Assembly: GCA_017893485.1 (NCBI GenBank)
Contig: CM030360.1
Location: 144,034,697-144,098,696 of the forward strand
From: Hemerocallis citrina
Taxonomy: Eukaryota; Streptophyta; Magnoliopsida; Asparagales; Asphodelaceae
DNA: 64,000 nt
Direction of reading: 5' to 3'
Under the pieces are notes generated by a model. It made no database searches, was not told the origin of the DNA, and saw nothing but the letters and a program-made list of their open reading frames with translations. Position 1 is the first letter of the stretch. Each line of letters starts with the position of its first letter. A program made the translations under genes and the position numbers. Below are positions 50,891 to 60,721 of the stretch, piece by piece.

Positions 50891-53472
50891 ACCAGGGCGT
50901 AGGCTATCTTCTCTATCCTCGGATAGCGGAGCTCGGCGTCCCGAAGCACCTTGCTCACGTAGTAAATGGGCCTTTGGGTCCGGTCCTCTTCTCTTACCAA
51001 GACAGCGCTCAGGGTCTGCTCGGAAGCGGCCAAGTAGATGAAGAGAGGCTCGCTCGGGATTGGCTTAGTGAGCAGAGGGGGGTTCACCAGATAGGCTTTC
51101 AGCTGGTCGAACGATTCTTGCTGCGCCGGGCCCCATTCAAATCCTTTAGCGCCCCGGAGTGCTTTGAAGAAGGAGAGGCACTTTTCCCCTGACTTGGAGA
51201 GGAACCGACCGATGGCTGCGAGCCGACCGGTGAGCTTCTGCACCTCTTTGACGTTTCGAGGCGGGGCCATGTCTAATATGGCTTTAATCTTTTCGGGGTT
51301 GGCTTCAATTCCCCGCTGGCTCACCATGAAACCGAGGAACTTGCCAGAGGAGACTCCGAACGCACACTTGTTCGGGTTTAGCCGCATGTTGTACTTCCTC
51401 AACACACCGAAAGCCTCCTGGAGGTCGGCTACATGGTCGGTGCCGCGGATGCTCTTGACGAGCATGTCATCAACGTACACCTCCATGTTTCGGCCGATCT
51501 GATGCTGAAAGACCTTGTTGACGAGGCGCTGGTAGGTGGCGCCCGCGTTCTTCAAACCGAACGGCATTACTCGGTAGCAGTAGAGGCCTTGGTCGGTGAT
51601 GAAGGAGGTCTTCGGGATGTCCGGAGGGAACATCCGGATTTGGTTGTACCCCGAGAAGGCATCCATGAAGCTGAGGAGCTCATGGCCCGAGGTGGCGTCG
51701 ATTAGGGTGTCGATGTTCGGGAGAGGGAAGGGATCCTTCGGACACGCTTTGTTGAGGTCAGTGAAGTCGATGCATATCCTCCATGAGCCATTGGACTTCT
51801 TGACCATTACAACGTTCGACAGCCACTCGGGATAATTCACCTCCTGGATGAACTTGGCCTTCAGTAGCTTATCCACTTCCTCCTTGATTGCTTGCTGTCG
51901 CTCGGGAGCGAACTTTCGCCTCTTCTGCTGAACCGGTTTGCACCCCGGTTCGACGCTTAGGCGGTGGACGAGCAAGTCCTCGGAGATGCCGGGCATATCC
52001 GCGGCCGACCAAGCAAATAGGTCGCGGTTATCCCGGATGCACCTCACCAAGTCGGAGAACAGCACGGTCGGCAAGGACTTGCTGACGAGGAATTTTCGGC
52101 TCGGATCCTCGTCGGAGAAGAGTACTTCTTCTAACTCGTCCGCCGGCTCGGACGTTGGACGGGCCTTCGGCTCGGGTATCTCTAGTGTCTCGAGCGAGAG
52201 CACTGGTCCCCGGGTGGAAGTCATGTAGCACTTCCGAGCTGTTTCCTGGCTTCCCCTGACTTCCCCTACTCCCGAGCGAGTGGGGAATTTCATCTTCAAG
52301 TGGTATGCCGAGGGGACAGCCTCAAGAGCGGCTAGGCCGGGACGGCCTAGGATGACATTGTATGCTGCCGGGACGTCGACGACCATGAAGTCCATCGGCT
52401 CGGTCCAGGTAGTAGGGGTGCTTCCCGCAGTAACGTCTAGGGTTATCACCCCTTCGACGGTTACCGGGACCCCCGTGAACCCGTGGAGAGTATAACCGGC
52501 CGGCTTAAGACGGTCCCGGGACAGCTGCAGGCCTTGAAAGGCCGAGAGGAATAGGATGTTGACCGAACTCCCATTGTCCACCAAAATCCTCTGCACCTTG
52601 AAATTGGCCATGCGGAGGTCAATGACGAGGGCGTCGCAATGGGGGGTTCGGACTCCTTCAAGGTCGGCATCGGAGAAAGACACAGGGACGCCGAGACCCT
52701 TCGGGGGAGGGGCACTGTGGACCGAGTTGACTTCCCGGACGAAGGCCTTTCGGGAGGAATTAGAGGAGCCCCCCATTGGGCCTCCGTGGATCAGGTGCAG
52801 AACCCGTTCTTCTTCGAACTCGGGTGTCTCCTCGCGCCGCTCGGAGCGCTTGTTAGCCCCCCGAGGGGGAGGTGAGTTCCGATCTGTTCGATCGTTACCT
52901 TTCACGAACTTGGCCAACTGCCCCCTCGGAATGAGTGCTTCGATCTCATCTCTCAGAGCTCGGCAGTCATTTGTGTCGTGCCCATGGTCTCGGTGGTAAC
53001 GACACCACTTATCTTTGTTCCTCCTCTTCGCCTGAGTGTGCATCCTCGGGGCCGGAGGAATGATTCCCTCCTTCTCCACCTCCATGAGGATAGTAGAGAC
53101 ATTAGTGGTGAGGGGAGTGAACTTCTCGAACCTGGGGGGAGGGCGGCGCTGACCGCCCATGTCCTTCTGAGCTTTCTTGGACCCTTCTTCTCCCGTCGCC
53201 TTCCTCTTTGACCCCGCGGCGGTGCCCCCGAAGCTCGGAAGGGCTTCGGCCTCCTCCGCCCGGATGTACTTCTCGCACCTCAGGAGGAGGTCGGCGAAGT
53301 CATGCGGGGGCTTCTTGGCCAGGGATGATCGGAGGTTGGCGTTAAGGAAGTTCGACTGGAACGCCACGGTAGCCACGGACTGGTCCAAGGAGGCAATTGA
53401 CCTGACTTCCGCGGTAAATCTTTTCACATAGTCCCGTAACTTTTCTTGCTTCTCCTGCCGCAGGTTCAGCAA
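50782..53472 (-). CDS. Tat Gag C-terminus, protease, reverse transcriptase and RNase H
   Basis: An 896-codon open frame. Residues 1-80 finish the Gag domain, and a CX3HX8C-like knuckle (CRYHRDHGHDTNDC) lies near residue 157. The aspartic protease active site is LVDNGSSVNILF (near 300). Reverse transcriptase has KKSNGSWRICIDFTDLNKAC, MPFGLKNAGATYQRLVNKVF and YVDDMLVKS (about 500-700). The RNase H start is LFIYLAASEQ near 840. The last 40 codons after about 50890 are out of frame because of a 1-base deletion in gcagcagaaaac. Upstream it is in frame with the Gag at 53494-54630 except for one TGA. Confidence 0.9.
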   Translation of the reverse strand: MLNLRQEKQEKLRDYVKRFTAEVRSIASLDQSVATVAFQSNFLNANLRSSLAKKPPHDFADLLLRCEKYIRAEEAEALPSFGGTAAGSKRKATGEEGSKKAQKDMGGQRRPPPRFEKFTPLTTNVSTILMEVEKEGIIPPAPRMHTQAKRRNKDKWCRYHRDHGHDTNDCRALRDEIEALIPRGQLAKFVKGNDRTDRNSPPPRGANKRSERREETPEFEEERVLHLIHGGPMGGSSNSSRKAFVREVNSVHSAPPPKGLGVPVSFSDADLEGVRTPHCDALVIDLRMANFKVQRILVDNGSSVNILFLSAFQGLQLSRDRLKPAGYTLHGFTGVPVTVEGVITLDVTAGSTPTTWTEPMDFMVVDVPAAYNVILGRPGLAALEAVPSAYHLKMKFPTRSGVGEVRGSQETARKCYMTSTRGPVLSLETLEIPEPKARPTSEPADELEEVLFSDEDPSRKFLVSKSLPTVLFSDLVRCIRDNRDLFAWSAADMPGISEDLLVHRLSVEPGCKPVQQKRRKFAPERQQAIKEEVDKLLKAKFIQEVNYPEWLSNVVMVKKSNGSWRICIDFTDLNKACPKDPFPLPNIDTLIDATSGHELLSFMDAFSGYNQIRMFPPDIPKTSFITDQGLYCYRVMPFGLKNAGATYQRLVNKVFQHQIGRNMEVYVDDMLVKSIRGTDHVADLQEAFGVLRKYNMRLNPNKCAFGVSSGKFLGFMVSQRGIEANPEKIKAILDMAPPRNVKEVQKLTGRLAAIGRFLSKSGEKCLSFFKALRGAKGFEWGPAQQESFDQLKAYLVNPPLLTKPIPSEPLFIYLAASEQTLSAVLVREEDRTQRPIYYVSKVLRDAELRYPRIEKIAYALVMAAENFGPTSSLTRSSSSPINPSSKSSTSPKPRAG

Positions 53473-53493
53473 GGAAAGACTCGTCTTCTCGGC

Positions 53494-54630
53494 TCATCGG
53501 CTACTCACGAAGTGAGTAATGAACAGTGTCTTAAACTGTTCGAATGAGAAGATGGACGAGGGGGCGAGCCTAGAATACCATTCCCGAGCCGACCCCCGGA
53601 GGGTGGCAGGGAAGGTCCTGCAGAGCACTGCGTCGGAAGCTTGATGGATCAGCATCAGGGTCTTGAAGCTCTCGACGTGGTCGACTGGGTTGGACTCCCC
53701 AGAGTATGTTTCAAACTGTGGCGGTTTGAAGTTCCTCGGTATGTGGGCCTCCATGATCGACCGCGAGAAGGGGGGTCGGCTAGGACGGAAGGTTCCGGCT
53801 CGGGACTCTTCCTCCCTGTCCATGCGGCTGATGTGCCTCTCCACCTCATGGATACGGCGGATGAGGGCGTCGTCCCTCCGCTGGTAGTCGTACGACCCTC
53901 CGGACTCCTCTTCGTAGGAAGGGGAGTGTGGACTGCGGCGCCGGTACTCCTGGGAGCGCCGAGGACTCTGTTGCCGTTGCTGTCGGCTGGGAGCCGGGAA
54001 AGGACTCCGGGTTCGGCGCCAGGGACTGGGATCCCTGGGGGGCGTCGGAACCCTCTGAGCATTCTGGGCGTTCTGTCGGAGATTGAGGGCTTGCAGAACG
54101 GTCTCTTGAAACTGGAGGAACTCGGCTCGGCTGATGGGCATATCTCGGTCCCTCGGATGGCGCCGATCCCTGGGGGACCGGGACCTCCTCCTTCAGCGCT
54201 CAGGGGACGCCACTCGGCCTCTGCGTTCCGGGGACCTTCTGCCGTCCCGACGATGTGGCGACCGCTCACCTTAACGCTGGCGGGAGGCTCCCTCTCGGGC
54301 CCGCCTCTCGTCAAGATGGGTACGGAGGTCGTCGTCCTTATGGCGGTTTTGGAGTGTAATGCGGAGGTCGGGGTGATGGGAAGCCATCGAGTCCGAGGAC
54401 CCATTGTGGACCGAGACGTGGCCCGGATTGACTGGCTGCTTCTCCTTCCGACCGTTATGACCGGACGGACCGTTGTTGGGCTGCTGCTGAGGAGGAGGAG
54501 GAGGTGGGACCTGCTGGGTCAGCGGAGGGAGGTTGGACTGAAGGATAGGGTTGACCGGAGCTTCATTCGCCGGGTCGGTGGGGTTGCCCCCACGGTTCGA
54601 CCCTCTGGATCTGTTCTTCTTCGGCGGCAT
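53494..54630 (-). pseudogene. Tat Gag N-terminal part with in-frame stops
   Basis: It starts MPPKKNRSRG at 54630, with a Pro/Gln-rich and then Arg/Ser/Asp-rich N-terminus. The Gag domain proper is 54141-53494 (AHIPRNFKPPQFETYSGESN, VDHVESFKTLMLIHQASDA, GSAREWYSRLAPSSI, FEQFKTLFITHFVSSR). The frame is constant but has a stop at 54273-54271, another near 54200, and TGA at 53496-53494. The last looks like CGA to TGA, as expected from deamination of methylated C. With these removed, Gag and Pol share one frame. Confidence 0.8.
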
Positions 54631-54676
54631 GGCTGCAGAGGAAGGCGGAGAATGGACTGAGACTGTTCGTGTGGCT

Positions 54677-54694
54677 TTCCCACAGATGGCGCCA
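54677..54694 (-). other. Primer-binding site of the Tat element
   Basis: On the minus strand TGGCGCCATCTGTGGGAA, 3 bases from the LTR end. TGGCGCC plus TCTGTGGGAA is the usual PBS form in Tat-type elements. Confidence 0.8.
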
Positions 54695-54697
54695 ATC

Positions 54698-55287
54698 TGT
54701 TACCGCTGATTTCGGTGTGGGGGTAAACAGATAGAATTTGTGGATCCGAGGAAAACCTGAACAGCTGACTCGGCCTTCTTGCTCCCGCCGCAACCTGCAG
54801 GGAAGTGCGAGACACCGGGGTTGATTCCGGCGACGCACCCTCCAACGCTCTTGTCAGTAATCAGTAAAAGATTAAGAAAGAGCTTAAGTGGTGAAAAAGT
54901 GATTAACCTGGTCTTGGTGGTAGAGGGGTCATATTTATAGTCGCCTTTGGAATGATCAGGGTCCTGATTTCCTGGCTAACATTTAGGAGTAAAATCCTCC
55001 TATTCTGTTTTAGGAAAGTAGGCCTTGATTCCCTGGTGAGAGCAAATCAAGCTTATTGATTTGATCTAATCAAATCAGTGGCTTGATTCTCCCTTGGTGG
55101 ACTGGGCTTGTATCGGGTCGGAACCCGCGCCCAGTTGGAGCGGATCTATTCGCGGGCGGTTGGTTTCGTGAGGCGGAGACCCAATACCCGTTTTGGATCC
55201 ATCTGTATGTGAAATTACCTTTTTACCCCCGTGCTTCAAGATTCGTGCTCGATCTGGACGGTCCCGATTTAACCCCAATTTTAGCCA
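54698..55287 (-). repeat. 5' LTR of the Tat element
   Basis: On the minus strand it runs TGGCTAAAATTGGGG ... TCAGCGGTAACA (590 bp). A TATAAAT box lies at 54939-54933. The outer flank tatca (55288-55292) would be the target duplication; its partner is lost on the left. The insertion point is inside the LTR of the neighbouring TRIM-like element. Confidence 0.75.
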
Positions 55288-55291
55288 TATC

Positions 55292-56456
55292 AGCAATTAT
55301 TATTTATATAGTACTTTATTCAAATTCATTAGCAATATGGGATTAATCCTTTCCCATACCCCGGTTTTTAATCAACCCGTGCACACCCCGGGGATATATT
55401 CCCCTAGTGCCACGTGGCCTCAAGAACACACAGCACACTTGTGCTGGCTTCTCAAATCCGGGTGGGTCCCCCCACCTTATTTCAAATCCGGATATAACCA
55501 ATCCCACTTTCAAATCAATCCAATTTTTAATCCTTTTTATAAATCCATATAAATCCCTCCTATAGAAATCTCTATAGGACAAGTTTTTAAACCATTTATT
55601 ATATATATTTCAAACCATATATATCTTTCAGAAATACGGGGTATTACATACACCCCCCCTTCAGAAATCAGCGTCCTCGCTGATGACCACGGGGCATGCA
55701 CAATCTAGTGCAGGATCTACTTTCTAGCCGATGTAGAGCATTTCTGTGAGCGTCACTCTCGTCTTTGGAATTCTGGAGACCGACCCCATTGGAATTCTGG
55801 AGACCGACCCCACTCTGGGATCATTCTGTGGATCTCTGTCCATCTGTCTCACTCCGCCGGGATCATTCTGTGGATCTCTGTCCATCTGTCTCACTCCGCC
55901 GATCATCCTGGAGTCCATAACTCACTGCTCTCACACCCTCGGCGTCGAAAGTCGGCTCTGATACCATTTGTAACGCCCCTGCCCCGAGCTCGGACAATTT
56001 ATGCAATTTTTTAGACAAATTAGATACTATGTAGTACAACTGCCCACCACAGGCTGCCTCTCAAAAGGTGGTTAACCGAATTGGTGACTAATGATCATTG
56101 GCAATTATTATTTATATAGTACTTTATTCAAATTCATTAGCGATATGGGATTAATCCTTTCCCATACCCCGGTTTTTAATCAACCCGTGCACACCCCGGG
56201 GATATATTCCCCTAGTGCCACGTGGCCTCAAGAACACACAGCACACTTGTGCTGGCTTCTCAAATCCGGGTGGGTCCCCCCACCTTATTTCAAATCCGGA
56301 TATAACTAATCCCACTTTCAAATCAATCCAATTTTTAATCCTTTTTATAAATCCATATAAATCCCTCATATAGAAATCTCTATAGGACACGTTTTTAAAC
56401 CATTTATTATATATATTTCAAACCATATATATCTTTCAGAAATACGGGGTATTACA
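55292..56456 (-). mobile_element. TRIM-like non-autonomous LTR retrotransposon
   Basis: Direct repeats at 55292-55648 (truncated 3' LTR) and 55969-56456 (complete 5' LTR, 488 bp, TGTAATACC...GCGTTACA) flank only about 320 bases. The initiator-Met PBS, TGGTATCAGAGCC on the minus strand, is at 55966-55954, and a G-rich polypurine tract (CTGAAGGGGGGGTGTA) abuts the 3' LTR. The internal region has a 42-bp direct repeat (gggatcattctgtggatctc..., 55818-55901) and no coding capacity. It is inserted into the Athila Gag copy; the right flank is tcctt. The 3' LTR is cut by the Tat element. Confidence 0.85.
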
Positions 56457-57415
56457 TCCTTGATTGTTGTTCCATGGATAATTAGGGGTGTTTCTCCATC
56501 CTGAACTGTATGTGTTTCCATAATGATTGTTTTGCATTTGAAAGTTTGACACAAAATTTTCATGTACGGCATTTGATGGAGCAAAAGGGTTCCCCACTTG
56601 ACAATCTGAACTTGAATGATTCTCTGCACAAAGATCACAAATCATATTAGAATGAATAGCATTAAAATTCATATTTTCTACTTGTTTAGAAAAATATTAT
56701 TTTTTGCATTTAAAGTAGAAAAAGGATCAAGTTCAAAAATTTCGGCCACTTTTCTTGGCATCGTTCTCTCTGAAGACCACTGGTAATGATTTGATGCCAT
56801 CTCCTCTAAAAGATCATAGGCTGCTTGGTAAGTTTTGTTCATCAGTGCACCACCAGCTGCTGCGTCAACCATAGATCTATGTGTAACTCCCAAACCATTA
56901 TAGAATGTTTGCATTTGCAGCCATTTTGGTAGTTCATGATTAGGACACTTTCTCAATAACTCTTTAAACCTTTCCCATGCATCATACAAAGACTCAGTCT
57001 CAAATTGAATAAATGTGCAAATATCTTTTCTTAGCTTTGCTGTCTTTGCTGGAGGAAAATACTTGGTTAGAAATTTTTGTGCAAGTCCCTCCCAAGTAGT
57101 AATACTACCGGGTGGTAGATAATGTAGCCAAGCCTTCGCCTTATCTCGTAGGGAAAAAGAAAAGAGTCTCAGTCTAATTGCATCGTCTGATACACCGTTG
57201 TACTTGAAAGTGTCACAAATTTCTAAAAAATCTGCAATGTGAGCGTAAGGATCCTCGTGTGGTAGTCCCCAAAATTGAACAGTCTGTTGAATCAATAAAA
57301 TCATCTCCGGTTCAATCTCAAAATCGTCAACTTCAATAACCGGCTTCTTTATGCTTGATTCATAAATTGAGGGCATAGCATAGTCTCTCAAAGGCCTATT
57401 CTCATCGTTCCCCAT
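56457..57415 (-). pseudogene. Second Athila gag copy, frameshifted and truncated
   Basis: It is nearly identical to 61449-62407, including the start MGNDENRPLRDYAMPS. One A is missing in the run near 56697, which shifts the frame before the zinc knuckle. The copy ends at 56457 where the TRIM-like LTR is inserted. The leader between its PBS and ATG lacks about 100 bases present in the other copy. Confidence 0.9.
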
Positions 57416-57636
57416 GATAATGTACGTGTATGTCCTGAGATGTAAGTATCGAAACAGAAAAAGAAAAAAAACAGAAAAACTAAAAAAAACTAAAATAAGA
57501 AAAATAAAATAAAAAAAAAGTAAAAGTTAGTCAAAGGAAAATAAAGATGTAAAATGATAATAAAATAAAAATAATTACAAAAAATTCAAATTAGCAATAA
57601 TCTAGCAATTTTCAATATCAATAAAAGAATAACTTG

Positions 57637-57654
57637 TCCCCGGCAACGGCGCCA
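57637..57654 (-). other. Primer-binding site, left Athila unit
   Basis: Minus-strand TGGCGCCGTTGCCGGGGA, complementary to the 3' end of tRNA-Asp, the usual Athila primer, 6 bases from the LTR end at 57661. Confidence 0.85.
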
Positions 57655-57660
57655 AAAACT

Positions 57661-59390
57661 TGGTGTTGATATTTGCAAGTGGACAAAATCGCACAAGTAA
57701 TATAGATAGATGAGTAGAGTGTCGAACCCACAGGGACTAGATATTTTACTGAGTACCGATATCGCTAGATGAATCACTATTTGGAAGATCAAATTTTATG
57801 AATAATTATTCTAATCTAATTATCTAACTAAATTGGTGAAGAGGGAGAGGGCTGTGAAACGATGAAGCACTTGTACTTTATGTAATGGTAAAATTTGTTC
57901 TAGGGCTCTTGGTTCACCTCGTTTATCACGCACACAAATTATTATTCCTTATAAATTAAAGATATTATCTTTCCCAATTGTCGACCAAAATTCTAAAGAT
58001 ATTAACCACTCTATCAACGTAGTTTAAAAATTATTCTCAATTAATCATTCGTCTATCCACCAAATTATTAATTGAAAAATTGGACCTCTTAACGGTCACG
58101 TCCTCTAATATACGGTGTTAATTTTTATTAATCACAAATAACCAGTTCGGTCTCTTCATGATTTGAAAAATCATACAAATGTCTATCCACCATGTTGTAT
58201 GCGTAAAGAATAAAAATTAAAACACAACCAGGAAAAATAGAGTAATAATAAGGAATTAAAATTGTGTTCAAAACTTGGCTACACCTTAGCCTCTAGAACA
58301 ATAAATTCAGTTCATATTTGTTTGGGATTGCATCAAAAGAAATTTGGAGAAAAAGAGAGACCAAAAAAAATACAAAATTTAAGTCAAACCCTCTTTTGTC
58401 TCAAAATCCGAGCCTGAGTCAAGACACGTCGCCACGTCAGGACCTCGGGAACCGTGCCGTCAGCAGCAACAGCCCAGTCAGAACCTGTCACGTCCTGTCT
58501 GTGGGTCCCGCCTGCTACACGCCACGTCAGCGAGGACAGCTCCAGCAGCCGTCTGCGCGTCTGGTCAGCGAAGTCAGCGGGCGCTGTCGCTGTCGAGCCA
58601 CGTCGATGGTCCCACGCACCAGAAGACAGATGGTATCTCTCTGTCGCTTTTGATTTGCTTCTTCTGAGTGGAAAGCAAGAGAGGACGAATGAGTCGCAGG
58701 TCAGCACAGGGTCCAAGTCGAGACAGCCGGGTGCACTTCGAAAACCCCAAGTGAAGAGGATTACTACTGCCCGCACAGTTCTCCTTGTCCCCTTGGATGC
58801 CGTGCACAATAGTTCTATCTCTCTCTTTTTTTTTTTTATGAATAATGATGAGCCGTCACCTCTTACCTCCTTCTCTCTTCTTTGAATTGCATTTATAGAG
58901 AACGGGAAGAACAATTAGGGTTTGCACTTTTGCATAAAAGTCCACACTCTTTCTTTATTTCCTTCCTTTAATTGATCTGAATTTATTTATTTCTCTTTCT
59001 TTCTTTTCTGCCTTTTCTGCCAACCACGTGCTTCTGCGTACACAAAATAATACCAAAAATTAGGATTTTTTAAATAAAATAAAATTAATTAGTTTAAAAT
59101 TAATTAAACTAACTATATATCATATTAGCGTATAAAAATCCTTTTACAAATTATTTGTCGCACTTTCAAGTCAACAAAACAATAATAATTGATAAATCTA
59201 TTATTTTACTCTGTTTGTTGATTTTTCTCAATAAATCTTTACTTTTTGCATCAAAAATATTATTTCTTCAAAAATAATTAATTAAATGAAATCATATAGA
59301 AATAAGATGAATTATAGACAATATCAGCGAAAACAAGCCATTTTAATAGGTAAATGAGTACAAATATTTGTATATAAATCCGACACATCA
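57661..59390 (-). repeat. Athila LTR shared by two units
   Basis: 1730 bp from TGATGTGTCGG (59390) to ATATCAACACCA (57661) on the minus strand. A TATAAAT box is at 58897-58891. The segment 58380-58890 is unusually GC-rich with dense cacgtc motifs; frames there are not conserved proteins. It is the only copy in the window, so age by LTR comparison is not possible here. Confidence 0.85.
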
Positions 59391-60721
59391 AATACCCCCA
59401 AACTTAAGATTTTGCTTGTCCTCGAGCAAAAAGTAGAATAATAAACAAGGGAATAATAATAGCAGACTCGACCCATCACACCAAGAAATCTTATCATGCA
59501 AGCATCAAAATTACAATTAAAAGCATAAACAATTGCAAATAAAGTAAAACTAAGCATACCCACTTTCTCCAGTGCAATTATTTATTCATAATTCCCAAAA
59601 AAATCGCATTTGTCATGCAATTAATGTAATTATAGTATGCAACAACTCAATCTGTGATTATCCCTTCTCTCTACTACAAACCGAGTAGCAAACTAGAGTT
59701 TTTTTTTTTTTTTTTTTTTTAATTTTTAGTCTCTTCTTTAAATTGTCACTTGCCTTTTGACGCGAATGCAAAATATTTGTGATGAATTCACCCGGTTACT
59801 CAACAAGTCACAAACATAAAGTGCTTTGCATACTCATATTTCAAGTTGCTGTTCTACGTAAGTGTAGACATTTGTGATGAATACCCCTAGTTACTAAGCA
59901 ACTCAAAACATTGGAGTAGATTGACTTTATTCAAATTTTTTTTTTTTTTTTTTTTTTTTATTACTCTATTTACTTAAACTCTGTTTAGGACTAGATCAAA
60001 GGGGATAATCACAAGAAAAAGCATCACATTTGTCTTTTATGTATAACTGCATGACTCACACAATTTTGTAAGGAATTTTGAAACTCAATAATCCTAAAGT
60101 AAATAAGTATGCTTATTATTGCTTTATAAAAAAAATTGTTTATACCAAAAAAAATTGTTTCAATGCTTATCACAATAAAGAACTCAAAATGTGTAATGGT
60201 GAGCCTAATTGAAATCCTTTTTAAAATTTTGTTTTTCTTTTCTAAAAAATAAATCATAAATTTGTAAACCTTCCCCCCAAACTTGAATGTCACATTGTCC
60301 TCAATGGGAAAGAAAAAGAAAAACAAAAAGAATGCAAAAAGTTTAGAATATCTCCCCTGATTCGTCTTTAAATTCCTGCACGCGCAGCCTTCAGTATTTT
60401 GGCGATATCTGGAGCTGTAGATGTCGAAATGGGCTGAATTTTTTTTTGCTGGAAAGCTAAGACAATTGTCTACAACTCCTCTTTGAATCAGTTTTCCAGA
60501 TTTTGACTCCAAACTGCTCGAAAACAGCCATCAATGCAGGTGTTCCAAACAGCTCCGTTTGGCGACTTTCAAAATTGATGCAATCCTACAAAATAAAATC
60601 AAAAATTAAAATAAAATAAACTAAAAGATAAATGAAAACTAAATGCAATAAAATAAAACTTGGGTTGCCTCCCAAGAAGCGCTAAGTTTTAAGTCTTCAG
60701 CCAGACATGGGGGTGAGATGG
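59391..60721 (-). other. Non-coding internal region of the Athila-family element
   Basis: It runs from the gag stop to the polypurine tract AAGTTTGGGGGT (59405-59394). It contains the GGGAGGCAACCCAAG motif (about 60660-60680, minus strand) normally found beyond pol in Athila-like elements, two long T runs (59699-59722 and 59937-59960), and CTCGAGGACAAGC before the tract. No protein is recognised. Confidence 0.7.

Larger units (their letters stand above)
41614..55287 (-). mobile_element. Tat-lineage Ty3/gypsy retrotransposon, 3' LTR missing
   Basis: It is GC-rich and oriented leftward. It has a 5' LTR (54698-55287), PBS, Gag, and Pol with two RNase H modules (the second, archaeal-type one between RT-RNase H and integrase is diagnostic of Tat/Ogre elements). 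A long 3' region follows with a 110-bp tandem array and a plus-strand antisense ORF cluster. No copy of the LTR is found on the left; the element is cut at 41614 against the chromovirus LTR. Pol is nearly intact, so insertion was fairly recent. Confidence 0.9.

Noticed and set aside
53641..54660. 339-codon plus-strand frame
   Set aside because: It is antisense to Tat Gag and has no domain; the Gag frame on the minus strand has recognisable motifs.
58318..58914. Overlapping 140-176 codon frames on both strands
   Set aside because: They are inside the Athila LTR in a GC-rich patch, with no conserved protein and a TATA box at its edge.
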